NCBI RefSeq assembly: GCF_000746525.1
Contig: NZ_CP009048.1
Span: 1,357,501-1,421,500 of the forward strand
Source of the DNA: Pseudomonas alkylphenolica
GTDB taxonomy: Bacteria; Pseudomonadota; Gammaproteobacteria; Pseudomonadales; Pseudomonadaceae
DNA: 64,000 nt
Direction: 5' to 3'
The position numbers and the translations under genes are program-made. Every line of letters starts with the position of its first letter. Position 1 is the first letter of the stretch. The notes under the pieces were generated by a model. The model worked only from the letters and a program-made list of their open reading frames with translations, was not told where the DNA came from and did not search any database. Below, in pieces: positions 17,718-26,817 of this stretch.

Positions 17718-18119
17718 GGGTGTCTCCACGTTCTCTATGTTTGTTTAGGCGCCTTGTGGGCACCCGCCGTTCCGTCCGAAAGCCCAACAACCGACGCTGA
17801 TGACACGCGGGAACGCGACGCTCCGGCATGCCGAACAGGTCGGGCATACTCACTTCGGGACAGATCAGGAAAATAAGGGGCAATTTCTTGCCGCTCCCTG
17901 GCCGAAGTCAAAGGTTCTGAATCCACGACTCAAAACTGTTGCTGTACGGTGTGCCTATGGCTTGCAACACCCGTACCCGAAACAACACCCTCCGAGGGTT
18001 TGCAACGGACGCCTCCGCAGGAGCGGTTTGGCTGCTGAATGTTTCTAAAGTTCAAGCAAAAAAGCACTGAATCAGGGCTTGAGTTTCTTGCTCGACTTGT
18101 GCTTGGGAATCTGTTCAAA
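17718..18119. other. long nrdA 5' leader, no gene seen
   Basis: About 400 bases lie between nrdA and its candidate regulatory sites. Short frames occur on both strands, but none has a convincing ribosome-binding site or protein-like sequence. No B12 riboswitch signature is present. If the promoter lies at the NrdR boxes, this is an untranslated leader. Confidence 0.4.
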
Positions 18120-18166
18120 ACCCAAGATGTAGTGTTTTGTTTCGATAGGGATACAAGATAATGCGG
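18120..18166 (-). promoter_or_regulatory. candidate NrdR box pair upstream of nrdA
   Basis: On the minus strand, ACACTACATCTTGGGT (18135-18120) and CCGCATTATCTTGTAT (18166-18151) share ATCTTG in the same register and lie exactly 31 bases apart. NrdR binds paired 16-base boxes three helical turns apart in front of nrd genes. The first copy fits the ACACTATAT-type half site well, the second less so. Confidence 0.55.
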
Positions 18167-18193
18167 TCTTGGGGGTATTGCAAGGTGGTGGTC

Positions 18194-18202
18194 TGTGGAT
18201 AA
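18194..18202 (-). promoter_or_regulatory. DnaA box near the nrdA promoter
   Basis: TTATCCACA on the minus strand is a perfect DnaA-box match, 28 bases upstream of the NrdR box pair. DnaA controls nrdAB in E. coli, so a similar cell-cycle input is plausible; a single 9-mer can also occur by chance. Confidence 0.45.
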
Positions 18203-18498
18203 CTTGTGAGTAGTTTGTGAGTGATTTTGGCTAACGCCTTGTAGGCCGTGTCTTAGCGCCAGATGACCGTCCGTCACCCTTTTTTTCACTGACTGCGGTT
18301 ATCCAGGCGGATATTTTCGGGCGCGCACCCTACCACAAATCCGATAGCCTTCCGAGCAATCCGCCCCGTGGTTTTTTGCCGCTCGTGGTGACGGTTGGCA
18401 GGCGTCGGTGCCCGACGTAGTATCCGGGGCCGATGTTGCCTTTTGGTGAAGCCGTTGCCAGGGCACTCTTTAATAACAACAAGCCGTCGAGGTGAGCC

Positions 18499-19224
18499 GT
18501 GGAGCAGCAGCGCAGTCAGGTGTTGATCGTCGAGGATGACCAGCGTTTGGCCGATCTGACCCGAGAGTACCTGCAGGCCAACGGTTTTGACGTCGAGGTC
18601 GAAGGTGACGGGGCCAAGGCGGCGGCGCGGATCATTGCCGAGCAACCGGACCTGGTGGTTCTCGATTTGATGTTGCCCGGCGAAGACGGCTTTAGTATCT
18701 GCCGCAAGGTTCGCCAGCAATTTACCGGCCCAATCCTCATGCTCACCGCCCGCAGCGATGACCTGGACCAGGTGCAGGGCCTGGACATGGGCGCGGATGA
18801 CTATGTGTGCAAACCGGTGCGCCCACGCCTGTTGCTGGCGCGTATCAATGCCTTGCTGCGGCGCAGTGAGCCGGTGGCTGAAAGTGAGCCTGCGCAATGC
18901 CTGCAGTTCGGCCCACTACGGGTGGACAACAGCCTGCGTGAAGCCTGGCTGCGCGATGAAGGTATCGAGCTGACCAGCGCTGAGTTCGACTTGCTCTGGC
19001 TGTTGGTCAGTAACGCCGGACGCATCCTGTCCCGTGAGGAAATCTTCACCTCGTTGCGTGGCGTGGGCTATGACGGCCAGGACCGCTCCATTGATGTGCG
19101 TATTTCCAGGATTCGCCCGCGAATCGGCGACGACCCCGAGCACCCGCGGATGATCAAGACCATCCGCAGCAAAGGCTACCTGTTCGTGCGCGAGGCGGCC
19201 GAGGCCATGGGCCAGGTGCGATGA
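18499..19224 (+). CDS. rstA: OmpR-family response regulator (RstA-like)
   Basis: 241 aa. Receiver domain with acidic pocket VEDD near residue 12, phosphorylation site Asp56 (LVVLDLMLPGEDG) and the switch lysine in VCKPVRP, followed by a winged-helix DNA-binding domain (LTSAEFDLLWLLVSNAGRILSREEI ... DVRISRIRPRIGDD). The sequence is closest in feel to RstA. The start is a GTG preceded by GAGGTG. The stop overlaps the start of its kinase (ATGA). Signal and targets are unknown; the attached FhuF-like gene hints at a link with iron. Confidence 0.85.
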   Translation: MEQQRSQVLIVEDDQRLADLTREYLQANGFDVEVEGDGAKAAARIIAEQPDLVVLDLMLPGEDGFSICRKVRQQFTGPILMLTARSDDLDQVQGLDMGADDYVCKPVRPRLLLARINALLRRSEPVAESEPAQCLQFGPLRVDNSLREAWLRDEGIELTSAEFDLLWLLVSNAGRILSREEIFTSLRGVGYDGQDRSIDVRISRIRPRIGDDPEHPRMIKTIRSKGYLFVREAAEAMGQVR

Positions 19225-20834
19225 ACTCGATTTTCCTGCGGATCTATGGCGGCATGCTCGCCGCGCTGGTGCTGGTGGCTGTGCTCGGGGTGCTCAGTGT
19301 GCACCTGCTCAACGAGGTGCGTGCCGGCCAGTACCGCGAGCGCCTGGCCCACGGCACGTTCACCCTGATGGCCGACAACCTGGTGCCGCTGGGTGAGGTC
19401 GAACGCAAGCGCACCCTGCTGATCTGGGAGCGCTTGCTGGGCATACCGCTCAAATTGCAAACCTTGACGCAGGCCGGCATCGACGGTGGTCAGCGCAGTC
19501 AGTTGCAGCGTGGCCAGGTGCTGGTGGAGAAGACCGGGCCGCATGCGGCCAAGGTCATGCGCCAGGTCGGTACCGAGAATCTGCTGCTGACCGGCGAGGT
19601 CGAGCAGATCAGCGAGCAACTGGCGCGGGCAACTATTTACCTGCTGGCCGATGAGCTGGTGCGCTACCCGATTGGCGAGCAGCCGCGGCGTCTGGCCGAG
19701 ATCAAGCAAAGCAAGGGATTTGGTTTCGACCTGAGCCTGCGGCGTCTGGAACAGACCGACATGGACGTGGACCAGCGCCGCCGTGTCGATGAAGGCGACA
19801 CGGTGATGACCCTGGGCAAGGATGGTGACTCGATCCGCGTCGTCGCCGGGATGGTCGGCACCCCCTGGGCGCTGGAGATCGGTCCGCTGTACCAGATGAA
19901 TCCCTACCCGCCACAGCTGCTGGCACTGATTGCCGTGCTCGGATTGTGCCTGATTGGCCTGATCGTCTATTTATTGGTGCGTCAGCTGGAGCGGCGTCTG
20001 TCCGATCTCGAAACCGCCGCTACGCGCATTGCCCAGGGCAGCCTGGAAACCCGCGTGGCTGCCGACGATGCCGACTCGGTCGGACGTCTGGCCGCAGCTT
20101 TCAACGGTATGGCTGAACACCTGCAGCGCTCGCTGACCATCCAGCGTGAACTGGTGCGCGCGGTTTCTCACGAATTGCGTACACCGGTGGCGCGTCTGCG
20201 TTTCGGTCTGGAAATGATCGCCAGTGCGCGCGACGACCAGGCCCGGGACAAGTATTTGAGTGGCATGGACGGCGATATCCAGGAGCTGGACAAGCTGGTT
20301 GACGAGATGCTCACTTACGCCCGCCTTGAGCAGGGCGCTCCGGCCTTGCATTTTCAGCGCGTCGACCTGGATGCCCTGCTGGATCAGGTAATCGCCGAGC
20401 TGGCGCCACTGCGCAGTGACGTCAGGGTCGTGCGCGGACCGTGCCAGGGCCCAGAGGAAGCAGAAGAGCAGGGGGCCTGGGTGGAAGCCGAGCCGCGTTA
20501 CCTGCACCGGGCGTTACAGAACCTGGTGAGCAATGCCATGCGTCATGCCGAGTCGCAGGTCAGCCTCAGTTACCAGCTTGGGTCGCAGCGTTGCCGGATC
20601 GATGTCGAAGACGACGGCCCGGGTGTGCCGGAAAGTGTCTGGGACCGGATTTTCACCCCCTTCACCCGCCTTGATGACAGCCGTACCCGTGCTTCCGGCG
20701 GGCATGGCCTGGGCTTGTCGATTGTGCGTCGGATCATCTATTGGCACAAAGGCCGGGCGTCGGTCGGGCACAGCGAGCGCCTGGGCGGTGCGCGCTTCAG
20801 CCTGAGCTGGCCGCGTCAGCAGGACGCGGCATGA
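19221..20834 (+). CDS. rstB: sensor histidine kinase (RstB-like)
   Basis: 537 aa. Transmembrane helices at about residues 8-28 and 232-254 enclose a periplasmic domain of about 200 residues. A HAMP linker (RQLERRLSDLETAATRIAQGSLETRV) leads to the phospho-acceptor His317 in AVSHELRTPVARLRFGLEM. The ATPase domain shows NLVSNAMRHA, VEDDGPGVPE and GHGLGLSIVRRI. It should phosphorylate the overlapping upstream RstA-like regulator. The following FhuF-like gene starts inside its stop codon. Confidence 0.87.
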   Translation: MNSIFLRIYGGMLAALVLVAVLGVLSVHLLNEVRAGQYRERLAHGTFTLMADNLVPLGEVERKRTLLIWERLLGIPLKLQTLTQAGIDGGQRSQLQRGQVLVEKTGPHAAKVMRQVGTENLLLTGEVEQISEQLARATIYLLADELVRYPIGEQPRRLAEIKQSKGFGFDLSLRRLEQTDMDVDQRRRVDEGDTVMTLGKDGDSIRVVAGMVGTPWALEIGPLYQMNPYPPQLLALIAVLGLCLIGLIVYLLVRQLERRLSDLETAATRIAQGSLETRVAADDADSVGRLAAAFNGMAEHLQRSLTIQRELVRAVSHELRTPVARLRFGLEMIASARDDQARDKYLSGMDGDIQELDKLVDEMLTYARLEQGAPALHFQRVDLDALLDQVIAELAPLRSDVRVVRGPCQGPEEAEEQGAWVEAEPRYLHRALQNLVSNAMRHAESQVSLSYQLGSQRCRIDVEDDGPGVPESVWDRIFTPFTRLDDSRTRASGGHGLGLSIVRRIIYWHKGRASVGHSERLGGARFSLSWPRQQDAA

Positions 20835-21379
20835 GTGCCTGGTTGCCTCTGGAACAGCTGCTGCAACCGGCTCGCTTCGAGTCCTTGCTGCTAGACCTGT
20901 ATGGCCCCGAGCTAATGCCGGCGCAGCGTCCGGTGCTAGTGTCGCAGTGGTCCAAGTACTACTTCGCGGTGCTCTGGCAGTCGCTACTTGGCGGTAGCGT
21001 GCTGCCAGTTTTCGACGCCACTGAGGTGAGCCTGGACAGCCGTGGCCTGCCGCTCGCCCTGAGTGCACAGGGGGCGTGTTGTGAAGGGCTTGAAGCAGCG
21101 CTGGAGCATCACCTGCAACCCGTGGTGTGGCGTCTGGCGGCGTTGGGCGCAGTAGCGCCCGCGGTGCTCTGGGGCAATGCTGGGGACTGCCTGGATCAGG
21201 CACTGCAGCGCAGCGAGGGTGATGGCCACGGTTTAGGCTGTTTGCTCACCTCGGCTGACAGCCCGCTGTTTGCCGCTGTCAGTGTGGATGCTGCGGGCAG
21301 ACGCCGTCGCCGCACCTGCTGCCTGAGTTACAAGGTCGACTGGGTCGGGCACTGCGAGCATTGTCCGTTGCTGGCTTGA
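20831..21379 (+). CDS. FhuF-like siderophore-iron reductase family protein
   Basis: 182 aa. The C-terminus carries the FhuF family 2Fe-2S ligand pattern C-C-x10-C-x2-C (RTCCLSYKVDWVGHCEHCPLL). The N-terminal half (PEL..AQRPVLVSQWSKYYFAVLW) also fits the family, which reduces ferric siderophores in the cytoplasm. I chose MSAWLPLE at 20831 because it overlaps the kinase stop as ATGA, showing translational coupling; the longer upstream frame runs inside the kinase gene. An iron reductase as third gene of an RstAB-like operon is unusual. Confidence 0.8.
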   Translation: MSAWLPLEQLLQPARFESLLLDLYGPELMPAQRPVLVSQWSKYYFAVLWQSLLGGSVLPVFDATEVSLDSRGLPLALSAQGACCEGLEAALEHHLQPVVWRLAALGAVAPAVLWGNAGDCLDQALQRSEGDGHGLGCLLTSADSPLFAAVSVDAAGRRRRRTCCLSYKVDWVGHCEHCPLLA

Positions 21380-21385
21380 AGCGCT

Positions 21386-22087
21386 TCAGACGCTGACCAG
21401 GCTCAGCAACTGGTCATTCTGCAGGCTGAACTGTCCCTCGATTTCCTTTCCTTTGTGCCACTGCGCCGACAGATCAGTCAGCAGGCGCAGGCGTGCATGG
21501 CCATCGGCCGACCATGCCAGCACTTCGGCGTGCTCAAAGTAGAAACGCTGCTGGACGATCGGGTAGAGCGCCTTGAACAGGCTCTCCTTGAGAGAAAAGG
21601 TCAGGGTGACGGTCAGGCCCGTCTGACTGGCGTCCATCCGCTGCAGTTCGTCTGCCGTGAGGATCTCCCGGGCCAGGCGTTCGGCGCGCTCGTCACTGAG
21701 CAGGCTTTCCTGGTCCAGCCCCAGCCCCTGGCAATCGCTGCTGCGCGCCACCACTGCGGCAGCCCAACCTTTGCCGTGGGTGATCGAGCCACTGATACCG
21801 GCCGGCCAGATCGGCGAGCGGTCCTCGTGGGTACCTGGCACGTAGTCGCAACCCTCCAGGCGCTGCAAGGCCGCTCGCGCGCACACCCGGCCAGCCAGGT
21901 ACTCGGCCTGGCGCTTGGCCACCGAGCGTTGCAGGCTCGGCGTCTGCTCGATGCCGGCGCGGGCGAAGTCGTCGCTGGCCAGCAGTGCCGGGTCGAAGGG
22001 GCAACTGACCAGTACCGCACCGGCGACCGGGCGGGGCAGGGGCCAATGGTGCAGCAACGGGGCGCAGCAGGAGGGGAGTCGGTTCAT
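21386..22087 (-). CDS. 4'-phosphopantetheinyl transferase
   Basis: 233 aa EntD/Sfp-type enzyme that loads the phosphopantetheine arm of coenzyme A onto acyl and peptidyl carrier proteins. Motifs seen: GSITHGKGWAAAVVA, GLGLDQESL (the metal-binding segment, usually G-[IV]-D-x-E; here the acidic residue is kept) and FSLKESLFKALYP. Pseudomonads usually have one such broad enzyme, serving fatty acid synthesis and siderophore synthetases. The start MNRLPSCC is preferred by resemblance to known Pseudomonas enzymes; a longer frame begins 15 codons earlier. It is convergent with the FhuF-like gene, six bases apart. Confidence 0.88.
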   Translation of the reverse strand: MNRLPSCCAPLLHHWPLPRPVAGAVLVSCPFDPALLASDDFARAGIEQTPSLQRSVAKRQAEYLAGRVCARAALQRLEGCDYVPGTHEDRSPIWPAGISGSITHGKGWAAAVVARSSDCQGLGLDQESLLSDERAERLAREILTADELQRMDASQTGLTVTLTFSLKESLFKALYPIVQQRFYFEHAEVLAWSADGHARLRLLTDLSAQWHKGKEIEGQFSLQNDQLLSLVSV

Positions 22088-22153
22088 GGCCGCTATTGTG
22101 CCGTGGCTGTGGGGGGCTTTCCAGTGATGCAACAGGCATCAGTGGCAGGTCTC

Positions 22154-22225
22154 GGTGGGAGCGGGCTTGCCCCGCGATTGCATCCTGTCAGTCACATCGT
22201 ATCGCGGGGCAAGCCCGCTCCCACC
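22154..22225. repeat. REP doublet (REPIN)
   Basis: Inverted pair of REP cores around a centre of about 27 bases, upstream of the oprH regulatory region and of the divergent phosphopantetheinyl transferase gene. Confidence 0.87.
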
Positions 22226-22255
22226 GTCAAAGCACCAGGTCAGGTCAGCACAGCT

Positions 22256-22294
22256 GTTCAGCCGAGGTTCAGGCAGGGTTCAGCGGTCGTTCAG
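22256..22294 (+). promoter_or_regulatory. four tandem GTTCAG repeats, candidate PhoP sites of oprH
   Basis: GTTCAG occurs at 22256, 22267, 22278 and 22289, exactly 11 bases apart, about 60-100 bases before the oprH start. PhoP-type regulators bind direct hexamer repeats on one helix face, and oprH-phoP-phoQ is autoregulated by PhoP in P. aeruginosa. A pair is the usual unit; here there are four. Confidence 0.75.
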
Positions 22295-22353
22295 GAGGGT
22301 TTGCTTACTCTGGCTCCAACACCAGAACGGCATATCAGCCAGGAGTAAACCTT

Positions 22354-22956
22354 ATGAAAGCGCTCAACACCCTGTTCCTCGCCGTCGCCTTTTTCGGCGC
22401 CAGTGCTGCCGTCCAGGCCGCCGACACAACCTTCGCCGGTGTCACCTATGGCCAGACCAGTGACAAGATCAAAAAGTCCGGCTTGCTGAGCAGCAACACC
22501 GATCACCTGAACACCGACGGCATCATCAGCAAGGACGGAACCTGGGGCGTGCGCGTCGGCCAGATGAACGATCAGGGCCGCTACTACCTCACCTATGACA
22601 ACGTCTCCAACGACCACAGCGGTCTGAAAGTGCGTCAGGAAAACCTGCTGGGCAGTTACGACCTGTTCTACCCGCTGGGCAACAGCACCAAGCTGTTCGG
22701 CGGTGCCAGCGCCGGCCTGACCAAGCTCAGCCAGGAGTCGTCCGGTTACAGCCGCGACACCGACACCGGTTATGCCATCGGCCTGCAGGCCGGCCTGCTG
22801 CAACAGGTCACCGACAACACCTCGGTCGAACTGGGCTACCGTTACCTGCGCAGCAATGCCAGCACCGAGCTTGCCGAACATGGCGGTCCGAAAGTCGGCA
22901 CCCTGCGCCTGGACAGCAGCGCGCAAACCTACCTGTCGGCCAACTACGCTTTCTGA
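22354..22956 (+). CDS. oprH: outer membrane protein OprH
   Basis: 200 aa, the same length as P. aeruginosa OprH and similar throughout. A signal peptide of about 22 residues (MKALNTLFLA...AVQA) precedes the mature AADTTFAGVTYGQTSD. Conserved stretches include LLGSYDLFYPLGNSTKLFGG, GYAIGLQAGLLQQ and ELGYRYLRSNAST, ending in the aromatic NYAF needed for outer-membrane barrel assembly. OprH is a small eight-stranded barrel that binds lipopolysaccharide and replaces divalent cations at low magnesium. AGGAG precedes the start. It leads an operon with phoP and phoQ. Confidence 0.93.
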   Translation: MKALNTLFLAVAFFGASAAVQAADTTFAGVTYGQTSDKIKKSGLLSSNTDHLNTDGIISKDGTWGVRVGQMNDQGRYYLTYDNVSNDHSGLKVRQENLLGSYDLFYPLGNSTKLFGGASAGLTKLSQESSGYSRDTDTGYAIGLQAGLLQQVTDNTSVELGYRYLRSNASTELAEHGGPKVGTLRLDSSAQTYLSANYAF

Positions 22957-22977
22957 CCCTGCGATGAAGATGTTCGG

Positions 22978-23002
22978 ACCGGCCTGCAGGTGCATGGCCG
23001 GT
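22978..23002 (+). other. hairpin between oprH and phoP
   Basis: ACCGGCC pairs with GGCCGGT across an 11-base loop. Without a strong T run it may act as a partial terminator that lowers phoPQ relative to oprH. Confidence 0.35.
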
Positions 23003-23072
23003 TCGCTGTTATTCTGCATGGGCTGAGTATTTCGCCGGAGCCACGTGCTTCGGCACGGGTAGGGAGGAACCT

Positions 23073-23750
23073 ATGAAACTGCTGGTGGTTGAGGATGAAG
23101 CCCTGTTGCGTCATCACTTGCACAGTCGCCTGACCGAGAGCGGGCATGTGGTTGAAGCGGTGCCCAACGCCGAGGAGGCCTTGTACCAGGCCGAGCAGTT
23201 CAACCATGACCTGGCGGTGATCGACCTGGGCCTGCCCGGCATGAGCGGCCTGGACCTGATCCGGCAATTGCGCTCCCAGGGCAAGAGCTTTCCGATCCTG
23301 ATCCTCACCGCGCGCGGCAACTGGCAGGACAAGGTCGAAGGCCTGGCCGCCGGGGCTGACGACTACGTGGTCAAACCGTTCCAGTTCGAAGAGCTGGAGG
23401 CCCGCCTCAATGCCCTGTTGCGTCGTTCCAGTGGCTTCGTCCAGTCGACCATCGCGGCAGGCCCGTTGCTGCTGGACCTCAACCGCAAGCAGGCAACCCT
23501 CGATGATCAGCCGCTGGCGCTGACCGCCTATGAATACCGCATCCTCGAGTACCTGATGCGCCATCACCAGCAAGTGGTGGCCAAGGACCGTCTGATGGAG
23601 CAGCTCTACCCCGATGACGACGAGCGTGATCCGAACGTGATCGAGGTGCTGGTCGGTCGTCTGCGGCGCAAGCTGGAAGGCAACAACGGCTTCAAACCGA
23701 TCGATACCGTGCGTGGCCTGGGCTATCTGTTCACCGAGCGCTGCCGATGA
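23073..23750 (+). CDS. phoP: response regulator PhoP
   Basis: 225 aa OmpR-family regulator. Receiver domain with phosphorylation site Asp51 (LAVIDLGLPGMSG), Lys in VVKPFQFEEL, and a winged-helix output domain (ALTAYEYRILEYLMRHHQQVV ... IEVLVGRLRRKLEG). Identified as PhoP by its place between oprH and phoQ. It responds to low magnesium and cationic peptides and activates lipid A modification genes and its own operon. The stop overlaps the phoQ start by four bases. Confidence 0.93.
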   Translation: MKLLVVEDEALLRHHLHSRLTESGHVVEAVPNAEEALYQAEQFNHDLAVIDLGLPGMSGLDLIRQLRSQGKSFPILILTARGNWQDKVEGLAAGADDYVVKPFQFEELEARLNALLRRSSGFVQSTIAAGPLLLDLNRKQATLDDQPLALTAYEYRILEYLMRHHQQVVAKDRLMEQLYPDDDERDPNVIEVLVGRLRRKLEGNNGFKPIDTVRGLGYLFTERCR

Positions 23751-25093
23751 TCCGTTCGCTCCGCGTGCGCTTGATGCTGGCAGCGGCGTTGCTGGCCCTG
23801 TTGTTCATGCTCGGCCTGCTGCCGGCCTTGCAGAAGGCCTTCAGTCTGGCCTTGCAGGAGTCGATCGAAAAGCGCCTGGCCTCGGACGTCACCACGCTGA
23901 TTTCTGCCGCGCGCATCGAGCACAACCAGTTGCAGATGCCGGCGCTGCTGCCTGATGAAAAATACAACCTGCCCGACAGCCGTCTGCTCGGCTATATCTA
24001 CGATCGCCAGGGCAATCTGGTCTGGCGGTCGCGGGCGACGGCCGATGAAAACATCAACTACACCCCGCGCTATGACGGGCGTGGCAACGAGTTCGCGCGG
24101 ATTCGCCAGGCCGATGGCGAGGAATTCTTCGTCTATGACGTTGAGGTCAAGCTGCTCGGCGGCAAGACGGCGGCCTTCAGTATTGTTGCCCTGCAGCCGG
24201 TACGCGAATACCAGCACACCCTCGACGGCCTGCGCGAACGCCTGTACCTGGGCTTTGGCGCGGCGTTGCTGGCCTTGCTGGTGCTGCTCTGGGCCGGCCT
24301 GACCTGGGGGCTGCGCTCGCTGCGTCAGTTGAGCCACGAACTGGATGATGTCGAGTCCGGCGCGCGTGACGGGCTCAGCGGCGAACATCCCCGTGAACTG
24401 CTGCGCCTGACCGGTTCGCTGAACCGCCTGCTGCGCAGCGAGCGCGAGCAACGTCAGCGCTACCGCGACTCACTGGGCGACCTGGCCCATAGCCTGAAAA
24501 CCCCGTTGGCGGTGCTGCAAGGGGTCAGTGAAAGCATGGGCCAGCGTCGTGAGGATCGTGAGCAGGCGCGGATATTACAAAGCCAGATCGAACGCATGAG
24601 CCAGCAGATCGACTATCAGCTGCAACGCGCCAGCCTGCGCAAGAGCGGTCTGGTGCGTCACCAGGTGGCTTTGCAGCCGTTGCTTGAAAGCCTGTGCAGC
24701 ACCCTGGCCAAGGTCTACCGTGACAAGAAGGTGAAGATCAGCCTGGACATCCCTGAACACGCGGTAGTGCCCATGGAGCAGGGCGCCTTGCTCGAACTGC
24801 TCGGCAACCTCCTGGAGAACGCCTACCGCCTGTGCCTGAGCCAGGTGCATATCAGCCTGCGCAGCGGGCCATCAGCGGTCGAGCTGTGTGTCGAGGACGA
24901 CGGTCCTGGCGTACCCCCGGATCAACGCGAGCGCATCCTCCAGCGCGGCGAACGTCTGGACCGGCAGAACCCGGGGCAGGGCATCGGCCTGGCGGTGGTC
25001 AAGGACATCATCGAAAGCTACGACGCCAGCCTGACCCTGGACGATTCACCGCTGGGTGGCGCGGCATTTCGTATCCGCTTCAGCCTGGACTGA
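23747..25093 (+). CDS. phoQ: sensor histidine kinase PhoQ
   Basis: 448 aa inner-membrane kinase. Transmembrane segments lie at about residues 9-28 and 166-188 around a periplasmic sensor domain with clustered acidic residues. The phospho-acceptor is His248 in LGDLAHSLKTPLAVLQG, a PhoQ-like H box in which SLKTPL replaces the usual ELRTPL. The ATPase domain shows NLLENAYRLC, VEDDGPGVPP and GQGIGLAVVKDI. It should sense magnesium and cationic peptides and phosphorylate PhoP. Confidence 0.92.
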   Translation: MIRSLRVRLMLAAALLALLFMLGLLPALQKAFSLALQESIEKRLASDVTTLISAARIEHNQLQMPALLPDEKYNLPDSRLLGYIYDRQGNLVWRSRATADENINYTPRYDGRGNEFARIRQADGEEFFVYDVEVKLLGGKTAAFSIVALQPVREYQHTLDGLRERLYLGFGAALLALLVLLWAGLTWGLRSLRQLSHELDDVESGARDGLSGEHPRELLRLTGSLNRLLRSEREQRQRYRDSLGDLAHSLKTPLAVLQGVSESMGQRREDREQARILQSQIERMSQQIDYQLQRASLRKSGLVRHQVALQPLLESLCSTLAKVYRDKKVKISLDIPEHAVVPMEQGALLELLGNLLENAYRLCLSQVHISLRSGPSAVELCVEDDGPGVPPDQRERILQRGERLDRQNPGQGIGLAVVKDIIESYDASLTLDDSPLGGAAFRIRFSLD

Positions 25094-25105
25094 GTTCCTA
25101 TCCCT

Positions 25106-25163
25106 TCGGGCGGATTACCGCCATCGTTATCCTTTTGCAAAAGGTGTCGGGCGGAAATCCGCC
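25106..25163 (+). promoter_or_regulatory. palindromic repeats upstream of the dctA promoter, candidate activator sites
   Basis: TCGGGCGGATTACCGCC (25106-25122) and TCGGGCGGAAATCCGCC (25147-25163) are two near-identical imperfect palindromes 41 bases apart. Between them lies a perfect 14-base palindrome, CCTTTTGCAAAAGG (25131-25144). They lie about 80-135 bases before a sigma-54 promoter, the distance expected for an enhancer-binding activator such as DctD. Confidence 0.5.
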
Positions 25164-25240
25164 AATCCGCTCGGCACTTTTGCTGCCTCGCTGTGCAGCA
25201 AACCCCAGTAAACACGGGGCCTGCACCGATAAAGCGCATT

Positions 25241-25257
25241 TTGGCATCGGGCTTGCT
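25241..25257 (+). promoter_or_regulatory. sigma-54 promoter of dctA
   Basis: TTGGCATCGGGCTTGCT has the GG and GC doublets separated by exactly ten bases and matches the TGGCAC-N5-TTGC consensus with one change. dctA is RpoN-dependent in other pseudomonads. The start codon is about 125 bases downstream; a hairpin CCCTCC/GGAGGG lies in the leader at 25301-25318. Confidence 0.7.
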
Positions 25258-25262
25258 ATTGA

Positions 25263-26705
<1,443 letters not shown>

Positions 26706-26708
26706 TGA

Positions 26709-26738
26709 AAAAGCCCATCTTCGGATGGGCTTTTTTTT
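26709..26738 (+). terminator. dctA terminator
   Basis: AAAGCCCATC, TTCG loop, GATGGGCTTT, then a run of T residues, three bases after the dctA stop. A textbook intrinsic terminator. Confidence 0.93.
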
Positions 26739-26744
26739 GTGCAT

Positions 26745-26811
26745 TTCGCGGGGCAAGCCCGCTCCCACAGGGTGTTCACCATCACTGTGGGAGCGGGCTT
26801 GCCCCGCGATG
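26745..26811. repeat. REP doublet (REPIN)
   Basis: Inverted pair of REP cores, here facing outward (CGCGGGGCAAGCCCGCTCC first), between the dctA terminator and the end of the SprT-like gene, seven bases from the latter's stop. Confidence 0.87.
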
Positions 26812-26817
26812 CGTTTG

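Noticed and set aside
14838..17876. 1012-codon open frame opposite nrdA
   Set aside because: It is the mirror of a strongly coding GC-rich gene whose codon bias removes stops from the opposite frame. Its translation is repetitive in Val/Gly/Gln/His and has no domain; nrdA is certain.
17662..17926. Short frames in the nrdA leader as possible leader peptides
   Set aside because: No ribosome-binding site and arginine/serine-rich low-complexity translations; no evidence of coding.
22096..22353. N-terminal extension of oprH
   Set aside because: The extension runs through the REP doublet and the GTTCAG repeats; the conserved signal peptide starts at 22354 behind AGGAG.
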